Assembly (NCBI GenBank): GCA_045105695.1
Contig: JBGCDT010000078.1
Location: 1 to 39,717 of the forward strand
Length of the DNA: 39,717 bases
Direction: 5' to 3'
Source: CALGLS01 sp045105695
GTDB lineage: Bacteria; Bacteroidota; Bacteroidia; Chitinophagales; Saprospiraceae
Shown: positions 1-8,970 of the stretch, piece by piece
How positions within the stretch are numbered: position 1 is the first letter of the stretch
Layout: the number at the start of each line of letters is the position of its first letter
Made by a program: the position numbers and the translations under genes
The notes under the pieces: model-generated
What the model was told of the DNA's origin: nothing
Database searches by the model: none
The model's input: the letters and a program-made list of their open reading frames with translations, nothing else

Positions 1-303
1 ATTGATGGTTACATAAAATCAATCAATAGAATTTTATTTCTAATAGATGAAGACACAAAGATCATCCCCGGTCATGGAAAGCTATCCAACAAAAAAGAAA
101 TGAAAGCTTATCGAGATGTACTGATGATCGCCAGAGACCGAGTGAAAAAAGCCATCTCCCAAAAAATGACTATTGAAGAAATTCAAAAAGCGGACTTGAT
201 GAAGGATTATAATGAAGCCTGGGGTGGCGGTTTTATTAGTGGTGAAAAATTTGTGGATTTCATTTATACGAGTTTGACGAAAGAGGAGCAAAGCGCGAAA
301 TAG
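1..303 (+). CDS. MBL-fold metallo-hydrolase, C-terminal end (partial)
   Basis: The reading frame is open from the first base and ends in TAG at 301-303, so this is the last 100 residues of a gene starting outside the window. An IIPGHG motif at about residues 22-27 of the visible part is the conserved HG-containing strand of metallo-beta-lactamase-fold hydrolases, whose His helps bind the active-site metals. The rest is a helical tail with a GGGFISGEKFV stretch, as in periplasmic MBL proteins of the subclass-B type found in Bacteroidota. The missing N-terminus carries the HxHxDH motif, so substrate cannot be judged. Family assignment is fairly secure; function is unknown. Confidence 0.7.
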   Translation: MDGYIKSINRILFLIDEDTKIIPGHGKLSNKKEMKAYRDVLMIARDRVKKAISQKMTIEEIQKADLMKDYNEAWGGGFISGEKFVDFIYTSLTKEEQSAK

Positions 304-511
304 TTTAAAAAAACGAACAATTGAAATAAAAAAATATACACTCTACAATCTACTATAAATCAGCCTTCTAGTTATTAACATATAAAAAATACATCTTTCC
401 TTTTATGGAATTTTCCTTTTTCTGCAACCTATATATAGAACCATTACTTAATCACTAAATGGTATCTGGTTGCTGGTCACCGACAATCGGATGCTATTCA
501 AAAAAGGAAAA

Positions 512-2068
512 ATGCTCGTAAAAACTTACGCAAGTGCCGTACAGGGAGTCAACGCTCAAACCATTACCGTCGAAGTCAACTCCGGAGGACTCGTCATGGA
601 AGGAAAAAATTTCTACAACCTAGTCGGTCTTCCCGACAGTGCCATTCGGGAAGGCTGGCAACGCATCGAAGCAGCCGTTAGAAACATCGGTTTCAAATTA
701 CCTCGCAAAAAATTGGTCGTCAATCTTGCTCCAGCAGACATCAGAAAGGAAGGAGCCGCTTACGATTTGCCCATCGCTATCGGAGTTCTCGGTACTTGCG
801 GAGCCATCGAAACAGAACAACTAAAAGACTACATCATCATGGGCGAGCTTTCCCTCGATGGTGGTTTGCGCCCCGTCCGAGGTGTTTTACCAATGGCTAT
901 CCAGGCGCGCAAAGAAGGTTACAAAGGATTGATCGTTCCGCGCATCAACGCGCATGAAGCAGCCATCGTCGATCAACTGGAAGTCTATGCCGCTGACAAC
1001 CTGGAAGAGGTTGTTGACTTTTTTAACAATACGCACACGTTAGAGCAAATCAAGCAAGACACTCGAAAATTATTTAGTGGAAACAAAGGAAATTATGAAG
1101 TTGATTTTGCAGAAGTAAAAGGTCAGGAGAATATCAAACGGGCATTGGAACTCGCAGCCGCTGGCGGTCACAACGTCATTCTCATCGGTCCTCCCGGGGC
1201 TGGTAAAACGATGCTAGCACGTAGAATGCCAACGATACTTCCGCCCCTCAATTTGCATGAAGCGTTGGAAACAACTAAGATTCATTCTGTCGCAGGACTT
1301 CTAGGAAAAGAAAGTTCTTTGGTTACTGTTCGTCCCTTTCGCTCGCCACATCATACCGTTAGTGATGCTGCTTTGGTGGGTGGCGGTTCTAATCCGCAGC
1401 CTGGAGAAATATCCTTGGCGCATCATGGTGTTTTGTTTTTGGATGAATTGCCAGAGTTCAAGCGGACTGTTCTGGAAGTACTCCGCCAACCGATGGAGGA
1501 GCGGAAGGTAACGATTTCGAGAGCTAAAATATCAGTGGATTATCCAGCGAGTTTTATGTTGGTAGCTTCGATGAATCCATGTCCTTGTGGTTATTATAAT
1601 CATCCTGATAAGGACTGTGTTTGTGGCCCTGGTATGGTACAACGTTATTTGAATAAAATCTCAGGACCTTTATTAGATCGAATTGATTTGCATGTGGAAG
1701 TGACGCCGGTGTCTTACGACAAACTCTCCAGTACAGAACGTCCTTCCGAAACCAGTGGAGATATTGTAGACCGAGTGGTGACGGCAAGGCTGATTCAATC
1801 GCAACGATTTAATAAGTTGAAAAATGTTTATTGCAATGCGCAGATGCCGAGTCGTATGGTTAGAGAAGTTTGCCAGCTAAAGCCAGAAGGATTGGAAATG
1901 CTAAAAACGGCGATGGAAAGACTGAAGTTATCAGCGCGTGCTTATGATCGAATTTTGAAAGTAGCTCGTACTGGAGCGGATCTCGCTGGGATAGAAAATA
2001 TAGAGTTGGAACATTTAGCAGAAGCGATCAATTACAGATCTTTGGATAGAGAGGGCTGGGCTGGGTAG
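512..2068 (+). CDS. comM: ComM/YifB-family Mg chelatase-like AAA+ ATPase
   Basis: A 518-residue protein of the YifB/ComM family, a hexameric helicase that in naturally competent bacteria helps branch migration during integration of incoming DNA. The order is an N-terminal Lon-protease-like ChlI fold (about 1-170), the AAA+ core with Walker A GPPGAGKT at about 226-233 and Walker B VLFLDELPEF near 306-315, a Cys-rich segment MNPCPCGYYNH at about 354-364 typical of the family, and a C-terminal helical Mg_chelatase_C domain. The frame is open from a TTG at 470, but family members begin MLVKTYxSAV, which here starts at the ATG at 512, preceded by an A-rich AAGGAAAA stretch. Codon use changes along the gene: C-ending codons dominate the first third, T- and A-ending codons the rest. 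Confidence 0.93.
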   Translation: MLVKTYASAVQGVNAQTITVEVNSGGLVMEGKNFYNLVGLPDSAIREGWQRIEAAVRNIGFKLPRKKLVVNLAPADIRKEGAAYDLPIAIGVLGTCGAIETEQLKDYIIMGELSLDGGLRPVRGVLPMAIQARKEGYKGLIVPRINAHEAAIVDQLEVYAADNLEEVVDFFNNTHTLEQIKQDTRKLFSGNKGNYEVDFAEVKGQENIKRALELAAAGGHNVILIGPPGAGKTMLARRMPTILPPLNLHEALETTKIHSVAGLLGKESSLVTVRPFRSPHHTVSDAALVGGGSNPQPGEISLAHHGVLFLDELPEFKRTVLEVLRQPMEERKVTISRAKISVDYPASFMLVASMNPCPCGYYNHPDKDCVCGPGMVQRYLNKISGPLLDRIDLHVEVTPVSYDKLSSTERPSETSGDIVDRVVTARLIQSQRFNKLKNVYCNAQMPSRMVREVCQLKPEGLEMLKTAMERLKLSARAYDRILKVARTGADLAGIENIELEHLAEAINYRSLDREGWAG

Positions 2069-2377
2069 TTGATTCAAACTTGAAATTAAGTGACTTAGCG
2101 CGTAGTGCTTTCGTTTCATTTTATCTAGTGGATAGTATAAATTTTCTGCACCACTTGCTAAGCGCTCTTGTTAACAAACCTTATCCTTCTGCTTCAATTA
2201 GAGGTTTTTGGGGGTAACCCGAATTCATTTGGTGTGATTAATATTCAAAAATATATGCTAATCAACCAAAGACAATTTTTTTTAAATCATAATAAAAAAT
2301 ACACTAAAAAATCAACAAAAAAATTGCAATTCGTTAATAATCATGTGTTTATGCAATTACAATCATAACTCCTCTGA
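2069..2377. other. intergenic stretch, no gene seen
   Basis: 309 bases between comM and the frameshifted gene. AT-rich, especially from 2260 to 2340, where A-runs dominate. An open frame at 2168-2368 gives a low-complexity product and is not credible. No convincing hairpin terminator or promoter box was found; a weak CTTAGC/GCTAAG pairing about 60 bases apart is probably chance. Confidence 0.5.
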
Positions 2378-2548
2378 ATGGGTATCTTTAAGTTTAAAAT
2401 ATTCAAATTATTAAAAACCTTTTCACCTAAAGAGTTTAAGCAATTTGGAATTTGGTTGCGATCTCCCTGGTGCAATACCACTAAAAACCTGATTATCCTT
2501 TTCGAGAAAACGAAAAGTACTATCCCGAATACCCTGATAATTCACTGA
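2378..2548 (+). pseudogene. N-terminal fragment of frameshifted hypothetical gene
   Basis: ATG at 2378 opens a frame whose product contains FSPKEFKQFGIWLRSP, which looks like the genuine start of the protein continued in another frame from about 2512. This frame runs out at TGA 2546-2548. Adding one A to the AAAA run at 2513-2516 would join the two frames without interruption and give a 483-residue protein whose junction reads FEKTKKYYPEYPDN. The break is therefore best explained by a single-base deletion or a sequencing error. There is no canonical -1 slippery heptamer at the junction, so programmed frameshifting is less likely. Confidence 0.6.
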
Positions 2549-2604
2549 CTAAGGAAAAGCTATTTTCGCAAGTTCTACCGAAGGGAAAGTACAGTGAAAA
2601 TCGA

Positions 2605-3828
2605 GTGAATAATCTTTTATCTAAAGCTTATCTAGCTGCTGAGCGATTCATTACTTTCCATAACTTCAGCCAAAATAAAAGTCTTCAGAATAACCTCTTA
2701 ACAAAAGAATTACAAAAAAGGTCTATTGATGATTGGTTTAATAAAGAGATTGAAAAATCCATCTCTCAGTTAGAAGAAAAGTCCCTCAAAGATTGGGAAG
2801 ACCATATGGAGTTGCTTCAACTGCTTCAACATTATTACCACCACCCTAACCTGACTCCTGTTATGGAATCTGGAAAGTCTCTAATTACCAGCATGGACGA
2901 ACAACTGGAGCTTGTTTACATTCTAGAAAAAGCAGCTACCATAACGAAGAAAATTTTTAGAAATAGAATCCTAAAAGACGAGAGTTACGACATAAGAAGG
3001 GAATTAGATATTTGGTTTAAGCTTACGGAGCAGATCATACACCCTTCTATTACACTTTTCAAAGTTCGTTTTTCATATACAGAAGATAATAGGCTGGAGA
3101 ATTATCATTTACTAAAAGCCACCTTTCTCGAAGAGATTCACAACTTGAATGATAAAGAGAAGAAACTACATTTAATCTACCTGACAAATGACACGGCATT
3201 GCTTACCAGAACAAAACAACTGGATTTAAGCGCTAGACTACCGCTTTATAAACTAGGTTTAAAACATGGGCTTCTAATGTACAATGGATTGCTGACGCAC
3301 AAAACGTTCATCTCTATTTTGACTATAAGCAATACATTTCAGGATTTTGATTACTCAACCTGGTTCATTGATAATTATGTGAAGTATCTAGATTCAATGG
3401 TCCAAGACGACGCGCAACATTGGGCTTTAGCGCACACTGCCTACTATCAGAAATTCTATAATGAATGTTTGAACATTTTACTAGGGTACGACTTCTCTAT
3501 CCACTTTTTCAAGATCATTACGAAGGTGCTAACTATACAGGTATATTTTGATTTATTCCTAAAAGATATTTCTTATGAGAGTTATTTATTCAACTTTTTT
3601 GATTCTTTTGAAAAATGGTTACAGCGAGAAAAATTTCGATCAAAATATAATAAAAGTTCTTTCTTGAAATTTATACAGTTGTCTAGAAAGCTAGCTAAAA
3701 GCTTTATGGAACATTCCTTCTCGGAAAATAATCTGAGAAAGATCATTCATTCCGAAACCAATATACAGGCACCTACTTGGTTAAATCAAAAAATGGAACA
3801 AATCATTGAGTTGAATAAAAAAAGGTAA
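2605..3828 (+). CDS. hypothetical protein, main body of a frameshifted gene
   Basis: 407 residues from a GTG at 2605; the frame is open back to 2485 and the natural start is probably the ATG at 2378 in another frame (see the neighbouring fragment). The product is rich in Lys, Leu, Asn, Trp and Tyr, mainly helical by composition, with no signal peptide, membrane segment or catalytic motif I can name. The general look (short N-terminal FSxxEFxxFGxWLxSP segment, then long helical repeats) resembles Bacteroidota-specific cytoplasmic proteins of unknown function. It is convergent with the caspase-like gene, 104 bases away. I do not recognise a function. Confidence 0.6.
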   Translation: MNNLLSKAYLAAERFITFHNFSQNKSLQNNLLTKELQKRSIDDWFNKEIEKSISQLEEKSLKDWEDHMELLQLLQHYYHHPNLTPVMESGKSLITSMDEQLELVYILEKAATITKKIFRNRILKDESYDIRRELDIWFKLTEQIIHPSITLFKVRFSYTEDNRLENYHLLKATFLEEIHNLNDKEKKLHLIYLTNDTALLTRTKQLDLSARLPLYKLGLKHGLLMYNGLLTHKTFISILTISNTFQDFDYSTWFIDNYVKYLDSMVQDDAQHWALAHTAYYQKFYNECLNILLGYDFSIHFFKIITKVLTIQVYFDLFLKDISYESYLFNFFDSFEKWLQREKFRSKYNKSSFLKFIQLSRKLAKSFMEHSFSENNLRKIIHSETNIQAPTWLNQKMEQIIELNKKR

Positions 3829-3932
3829 CCAATTAGCAATCTCCCAAAAAATCTAGATTGGAAAAATTGAATTGCACAATGCAATGCTTCACGAAAAGAA
3901 ATTTTTCTACTTTTTATTACGAGGTCTTCAAA

Positions 3933-4799
3933 CTAAATTACGAAAGGAGCTTCCTGTTCAAAACTTACGCCTTCCTCACCAAAGGCGTAATAATTAGGTG
4001 CCTGTTTTTCATCAGGCATGTTATTTTTCACCGCTCTAAAAAAATCAGCATAGTTAGAATACGCTTCTGATTTCCATGCACTCAGGATACTTTTGGTAAA
4101 CAAACCACCTGGTTGCTCAGAGGATTGGTCTTCTCTGGACATTTCAAAATCCTGACAACCGGAGAACAACAACACACGAGCTTTGATTCGCGACCTTTTA
4201 GAGGTTTTAGATTGAAGTTGATCATAAAATGCTTTATGACTTTTGTAGGTAGCAGTCATCCCAGCTTTTGGCATAAAACGATAAGCCATTCCTTCGGGAG
4301 GGATCAACGAACTGCCATCTATGCCCCCTCTGGTAACGGTACCACTATGACAACTATCCGAGATCACCAAAATACGCACTCCGTCCTCAAACTTAGACCA
4401 AAGACCATACAACTCATCGTCTAATAACTGAGCATCATACAAACACCAAGTCTCATCTCGCCGATCTGCAAGAGCCACGTGTGCATCTTGTTTTTCATCT
4501 CCTGAAAGATCTCTTACTTGGCTGCCGTGCCCTGAATAGGTAAGAAAAAAATAATCTCCTTTTTCGAGGTTAGTAGCAGCTCGTTCTATTTCAGCAACAA
4601 CATTTTTTCGAGTTGCTTCTTTAGTTAGCAACTTTCTTGTCTTAAATCCTCTTGATTGGGCAAGTTGCTCCAAGGCAGTAGCATCAATTTCACAACCTTT
4701 GAGTGCTCCATTCCACCCGTCCGCTGCAAAAATGGAGGTACGATAATGTGTATCATCTACGCTATTGATTCCAATATGAAGTGAAATTCCTTTAGACAT
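3933..4799 (-). CDS. caspase-family (metacaspase/orthocaspase-like) cysteine peptidase
   Basis: 288 residues with the caspase-haemoglobinase fold signature of peptidase family C14. The catalytic dyad is visible: His91 in TYSGHGSQV and Cys150 in VISDSCHSGT. The segment DETWCLYDAQLLDDEL (about 115-130) between them is characteristic of bacterial orthocaspases, which usually cleave after Arg or Lys; acidic residues around 97-105 may bind calcium as in metacaspases. The last third includes FSGCQDFEMS and GLFTKSIL, usual for the family. There is no signal peptide and no added domain, so it is a stand-alone cytoplasmic p20-type peptidase. It lies 26 bases after the patatin-like gene on the same strand and is very likely cotranscribed with it. 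Activation and substrate are unknown. Confidence 0.9.
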   Translation of the reverse strand: MSKGISLHIGINSVDDTHYRTSIFAADGWNGALKGCEIDATALEQLAQSRGFKTRKLLTKEATRKNVVAEIERAATNLEKGDYFFLTYSGHGSQVRDLSGDEKQDAHVALADRRDETWCLYDAQLLDDELYGLWSKFEDGVRILVISDSCHSGTVTRGGIDGSSLIPPEGMAYRFMPKAGMTATYKSHKAFYDQLQSKTSKRSRIKARVLLFSGCQDFEMSREDQSSEQPGGLFTKSILSAWKSEAYSNYADFFRAVKNNMPDEKQAPNYYAFGEEGVSFEQEAPFVI

Positions 4800-4825
4800 T
4801 TTAATAACAATAGTTTTATAAAAAA

Positions 4826-5980
4826 TTAGACTTCGGGGTTTTCCATCTCCTCCTCCATAAAAGAACGCTCCTCTCTTTCCATCGCAACAAATTCTAACAG
4901 CTTACAAATTTCATCAATCTCTTTATCATACTTCATTACAATGTCTTTTCCATACTGCTCCAACTGACTCAGGGTAGCATCTGAAGTATCGTCCATTTCA
5001 GAAAACTGAGCTTCAATATCAATGTTTAACCGATAGTAACGCGGATGCGCAACACCACTGTTGTCTTCATACGGCGGTAGCATATATTGCATCTGATAGT
5101 GTGTAGATTCTGAGACCCCTTGCATCAAAATATCAATCAACGGCCTAATCCATTTTACACCCCAACCTTTTGTTTCTTTGTGGTTGTAGAGCTTTTGTGT
5201 TCTGCCCGTTCCTAAAGAGATCAATAAAATAGGCGGAGCAAAATTGTCTGGATTTGGAGCAGCAGCCATGTCTTTGTTCGCTAGCAATTCATCAGTTCTC
5301 ATTTTGAATTGCCGCTTGTAAGCAGGGTCCTTTCTCCAAAGCTCCTGCGCTTCTACATAGGCCAACATAGATGGATTGTTTGCGAAGACACCTCCATCTA
5401 TCAAAGAAACATCCTTTGATTTATTAACAGCATGCCTCCCCATATAGGGTAATAGTTTAGGCGGAAAATAAGTAGGAGCCGCTGAAGTACTTCTACAGAC
5501 ATCACAAATATCGAAGTCTTCTTCCTGCTGTTGTTTAGCCAATCGAGAGCGGAAATAGAAAGGCTTTTTATTATGGGTATCATAGGAAGTAATCAATAGG
5601 TCAGTATAAGAATTTTTTAATCTGGCTTTACCAAATTGGTTGATTAATACTTCGCTAATATTTTTTGATTCGTAAAGAGGCTTGAATAATAACCGTGCTT
5701 TATTAAGCAAACGCATCGGCTTCTTAAAAATCTTTTTTCCTTTTTCTCCTTTGTACAAATGGAGTAACTCGCTAGCGGGAAACTTAGGCTTTCCTGCCTC
5801 ATCTTTTATGGTTAATCCACTAGCCAGAATTCCACCAGTTGAAGTTCCAGCTATTAAATCAAAGGATTCAGCGATTGGCTTTTGAGTACGTTTTTCTATT
5901 TCGGAAAGGATGGTACAGGGAATAATTCCGCGAATTCCTCCGCCATCAATTGATAAAATGGAGTAAGAGAAGAGCGACAT
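4826..5980 (-). CDS. patatin-like phospholipase
   Basis: 384 residues. All patatin active-site elements are present: oxyanion-hole loop DGGGIRG at 12-18, nucleophile Ser47 in GTSTGG (45-50), and catalytic Asp195 in LIDGGVFANNP. The family hydrolyses acyl esters of phospholipids through a Ser-Asp dyad. The GGGIRG plus GTSTGG form and roughly this length match the plant-patatin/CapV-like branch rather than the RssA-like or outer-membrane branches. No signal peptide is seen, so it is probably cytosolic and acts on the inner leaflet. It is the first gene of a two-gene unit with the downstream caspase-like peptidase. A CapV-like enzyme in CBASS needs a cyclic-nucleotide synthase, and none is in this window. 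Confidence 0.9.
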   Translation of the reverse strand: MSLFSYSILSIDGGGIRGIIPCTILSEIEKRTQKPIAESFDLIAGTSTGGILASGLTIKDEAGKPKFPASELLHLYKGEKGKKIFKKPMRLLNKARLLFKPLYESKNISEVLINQFGKARLKNSYTDLLITSYDTHNKKPFYFRSRLAKQQQEEDFDICDVCRSTSAAPTYFPPKLLPYMGRHAVNKSKDVSLIDGGVFANNPSMLAYVEAQELWRKDPAYKRQFKMRTDELLANKDMAAAPNPDNFAPPILLISLGTGRTQKLYNHKETKGWGVKWIRPLIDILMQGVSESTHYQMQYMLPPYEDNSGVAHPRYYRLNIDIEAQFSEMDDTSDATLSQLEQYGKDIVMKYDKEIDEICKLLEFVAMEREERSFMEEEMENPEV

Positions 5981-6058
5981 GTGTAGTTTGTTTTATTGGT
6001 TTTTTAAAGTCATTATACAATAGCTAAAGTAAGTAATATTATTGTTATAGTTAACCTA

Positions 6059-6796
6059 TTAGCTCAATTCCTCTGGCACCTTCCGATCTTCTATTCCGAG
6101 ATGATATTCAATCTCCTGTTCTAAATAACGCGCTTTGGATAAATTATCTAAACCACTCAGTAGCTTAACATGCTTCTGTCCTTCCGTTTTATTTAGAATC
6201 ATAAAAATCGATATGTGATTCCCTGGGATTAAAGTTGTATAAATCTGATCGATTTCATCTACGGGATAGTATTTGTCCTTGCTCATCTTTTTCGGTCGCC
6301 ACTTTATAGATAAAAATTTTTCTCCAACGCTTAGATGCACTTTGTGGTTAGAGCGATTAAAAAGATCAGCCGCTAGAAGAAACATTAGAAGCCAGTTTAT
6401 AGCGGGGTAAATAAAAGACACTTTTTCTTTCCAAAAAAGCAATGTGAATATTAGAGTTAGGAAAGGCAGAAGGGAAATCGCAATGATTTCAATTGCGGTA
6501 AGAGGTTGCTTGATACTGATATCCAAATCCTCCTGAAACCGAAAAATATCTATTCCTTCCGGGCGAAGAATTTCTGTTTTTCTTTTCCCTTGTTTTTGTA
6601 GATCTGTTATTTCCTGCTCAAAGGAAAAGACAATATTACAATCATTGCACTTCGCTATCTTATCGTTGATGTTAAGATTTTCAGAGGGTAGGGGCTTAGA
6701 ACATGATGTACAATTAATGGTTTTGAAACCAGGCGCAGATTCTAAAGAGAGGTTCTTTAGTTCAAGCTTATATTTTTCGATTTCTTTATTTTCCAT
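6059..6796 (-). CDS. zinc-ribbon membrane protein of unknown function
   Basis: 245 residues. A probable zinc ribbon uses Cys29, Cys32, Cys50 and Cys53 (CTSC and CNDC). Two hydrophobic segments follow at about 100-120 and 125-145, forming a membrane hairpin with a very short loop, then a soluble beta-rich C-terminal half (about 155-235) that might be a PH-like or bacterial adaptor fold. No signal peptide is present, so the ribbon and tail should both face the cytoplasm. It lies between the patatin and antiporter genes on the same strand, separated from the patatin start by 78 bases and from the antiporter stop by 108 bases. I do not recognise a named family. Confidence 0.65.
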   Translation of the reverse strand: MENKEIEKYKLELKNLSLESAPGFKTINCTSCSKPLPSENLNINDKIAKCNDCNIVFSFEQEITDLQKQGKRKTEILRPEGIDIFRFQEDLDISIKQPLTAIEIIAISLLPFLTLIFTLLFWKEKVSFIYPAINWLLMFLLAADLFNRSNHKVHLSVGEKFLSIKWRPKKMSKDKYYPVDEIDQIYTTLIPGNHISIFMILNKTEGQKHVKLLSGLDNLSKARYLEQEIEYHLGIEDRKVPEELS

Positions 6797-6904
6797 GACT
6801 TCGATTTAAAACTAACTGCCCTTGAGTTAACCTTTATCTATGGAAAGATAATACTTTTTTAGAACGGCAGATAATCAAATCGACCAAAAGAAAAATACTA
6901 GATT

Positions 6905-8200
6905 CTACTTTTCTTTATCACTCGCTACTTCTTCAATGGTAGGAGCAGACCAACGCTCATACCCAATCGGAATGCTACTTGCTTTCCGAACAGCTTGCCC
7001 TGTTTTTTGTTTATCAGCAATCATAGCAAAGGTCATAATCAAACTGGTCCCGATAATAATAAAGAGTAGAATACCAGGTTCAAAACCTTCCACTATAGCA
7101 CTTTCAGGTATGGCATAAAACAATAATACCGTAATCAACCCACGAGGTGCTATATATAGTTGAGGTAAAATATCTTTCCCAATGAATAAGGCCAGAATTC
7201 CATATCGAATAATGTAGATCGACGCAATAATAAGCACACTGATCATTGCTACATTTAAATTCAACAGAGAAGCTAATGAAATCGTAATCCCGAAAATAAC
7301 AAAGAAAAAAGTACGTACAACGAAAGCTGTTTCCATCGTAATAACATGCAGCCCATCATAGATGTGTTTGGCCTCTCGATAGTTGAGTAGCTTACGCATT
7401 GGTCCTTGAAAGAAAAGGTTCATATTAGCGATCAACAGTCCAAATACCAAAATGATAATAAGCGATGATAGGTGCATTTTTTTACCTAATGCGTACAATA
7501 ATAAGAGTACGGCAATCAACAAAAACAGCTTAGTATGACTTTTTATATTCTGAAAAATCAATACAATCATATAGCTCGCTACCAACGAAAGTACAATGGT
7601 CAAAACAACGTTGCCTGCAAAACCTCCAAGTCCAGAAGAATGGTCCGCTGCATGTTCTCCAACGTCTAATTGCCCTGTCAGAAAGTAGAACATCATAATT
7701 CCCAGAATGTCAGAAAAAGTACTTTCGTAGATATGAAACTCCTTTTTGTCATCTCTCAATCCTGCTACACTTGGGATAATAATAGCGGAGGAAAGAATGG
7801 AAAGTGGCGTCGCATATAACCAAGCTTTTTCCATGGTCATTCCATCAATAAAGTGATTAAGGATCATAGCTGCTACCCAGGCGGATAGCATCAAACCAAT
7901 GAGCGCTATAGAAAAGGCTTTGGCGATGGGTACTAGTTTTTCCTCTTTTAGTTCTAGTTCCAGAGCGGCTTCCAGTACAATCATTATCAAACCTACAATA
8001 CCCAATACTTCTAGAATAGGAAGAAAATTGAGCTCTCCTCCTCCAGCAGCTTCAAGACCAAAATTCAACACAATTCCCAACACAATCAACATCAACACCG
8101 ATGGTATATTCGTCTTCTTGGAAATCTCTCCAAAAGAAAAGGAAAGAATCAGTATCAAACTTGAAGCAATTATTAAATTATAGGAGCTTAGAATTTCCAT
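6905..8200 (-). CDS. cation:proton antiporter (Na+/H+ exchanger family)
   Basis: 431 residues, almost entirely hydrophobic, with about 12 membrane-spanning segments starting at residue 8. The N-terminal part (FGEISKKTNIPSVLMLIVLGI) is the typical first repeat of monovalent cation:proton antiporters of the CPA superfamily, and PLSILSSAIIIPSV (about 130-145) is the region of the discontinuous helix. The C-terminus is a short hydrophilic tail without a TrkA-N/RCK regulatory domain, so it is closer to the NhaP/CPA1-like form than to full KefB. It lies 44 bases downstream of the MscS-like gene on the same strand, suggesting cotranscription. The ion (Na+, K+ or Li+) cannot be told from sequence alone. 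Confidence 0.85.
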   Translation of the reverse strand: MEILSSYNLIIASSLILILSFSFGEISKKTNIPSVLMLIVLGIVLNFGLEAAGGGELNFLPILEVLGIVGLIMIVLEAALELELKEEKLVPIAKAFSIALIGLMLSAWVAAMILNHFIDGMTMEKAWLYATPLSILSSAIIIPSVAGLRDDKKEFHIYESTFSDILGIMMFYFLTGQLDVGEHAADHSSGLGGFAGNVVLTIVLSLVASYMIVLIFQNIKSHTKLFLLIAVLLLLYALGKKMHLSSLIIILVFGLLIANMNLFFQGPMRKLLNYREAKHIYDGLHVITMETAFVVRTFFFVIFGITISLASLLNLNVAMISVLIIASIYIIRYGILALFIGKDILPQLYIAPRGLITVLLFYAIPESAIVEGFEPGILLFIIIGTSLIMTFAMIADKQKTGQAVRKASSIPIGYERWSAPTIEEVASDKEK

Positions 8201-8244
8201 GTAAATGTTTTGTTAGGTAAAATAATCTGTCGAATGCTCTAATG

Positions 8245-8970
8245 TTATTCTAACACTGTACATCCGTATCCCCATTCCTGAATCAACTCTGTCAACGATT
8301 TTAAATGTTTGTTTTCTCTGATCAGTATTTGAGCTTGAAAACCATTCTCACCAGCATCTTCTTCTTTCTTTATTTCTGGCTTGACTGACCAGTCGATATA
8401 TGGGCAGGAGAAAAAATGATTGTTAAGTTTTGTTGCGCTAAGTGCATCGATATCCTCTCCTGGTGTAATTAATAATTGGTGTAGTCGTCCGATTTTTTCT
8501 CCTTTCAGAAAAAGGTAACCATCAGAAAGCAACGTTGTGTAATTGATGAATCGGATTCCTTCCTGTGTCTGCAAGGACAGGCCTAAACGACCCAGGTTTC
8601 GGATAATACCGCTGGTCTCATTTATTTTTATGCGTTGCCCATTTTGCAATTGATGTGCTAATAAGAACAGGCGCCCATTGATATAATTCTTCACTGGATA
8701 AAAGGCCAATACAAAAACAAGGGCCGCTAGTAATCCATGTAAAAACGGATTAATGAAAATAAATCCAGCAATTAAAAACAGGATAGCTGCAGGTTCAAAT
8801 AACCTCAGTATAATATGTAATACTTCTAGCACTGCCTTTTGCCGAGTCCCTAAAATATTCACTCGTTCCAGCATGCCTTCTAAAAGTTTGATTGCCCAAT
8901 AGAGTACAATCAAACTGATTGCCACGAACAACCAAAAACTCCAACTTATGGTAAATTCCTCTAGTCTCAT
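8245..8970 (-). CDS. MscS-like mechanosensitive-channel-type membrane protein
   Basis: 241 residues. Three hydrophobic stretches are seen: about 10-30, 58-75 and 75-95. They are followed by a segment resembling the MscS pore helix and beta domain: about 105-160, with GQRIKI, GIIRNLGRLGLSLQT and IRFINYTTLLSDGY. In MscS the equivalent is the middle beta domain that begins with a gating-loop strand and ends with a V-P-N-S/T turn, here NYTTLL. A soluble C-terminal region follows. The start ATG overlaps the stop of the upstream ATPase gene by four bases (ATGA at 8967-8970), a classic translational coupling, so the two products probably work together. The family match is by eye and moderate; a generic membrane protein is the alternative. 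Confidence 0.6.
   Translation of the reverse strand: MRLEEFTISWSFWLFVAISLIVLYWAIKLLEGMLERVNILGTRQKAVLEVLHIILRLFEPAAILFLIAGFIFINPFLHGLLAALVFVLAFYPVKNYINGRLFLLAHQLQNGQRIKINETSGIIRNLGRLGLSLQTQEGIRFINYTTLLSDGYLFLKGEKIGRLHQLLITPGEDIDALSATKLNNHFFSCPYIDWSVKPEIKKEEDAGENGFQAQILIRENKHLKSLTELIQEWGYGCTVLE

Noticed and set aside
470..511. TTG start 14 codons upstream of the comM ATG
   Set aside because: Family members begin at the MLVKTY segment, so the ATG at 512 is the better start.
2168..2368. 66-codon open frame upstream of the frameshifted gene
   Set aside because: The product is low-complexity, rich in Asn, Lys and Gln, with no family likeness, and lies in very AT-rich DNA.
2497..2520. Programmed -1 frameshift at the break in the unrecognised gene
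   Set aside because: No canonical slippery heptamer is present at the junction; a one-base deletion in an A-run fits better.
3858..4070. 70-codon open frame on the plus strand at the end of the caspase-like gene
   Set aside because: It is antisense to the end of the peptidase coding sequence, which has clear catalytic motifs.
4826..5980. Calling the patatin gene part of a CBASS operon
   Set aside because: No CD-NTase or other CBASS gene is in the window, so only a similar catalytic domain can be claimed.
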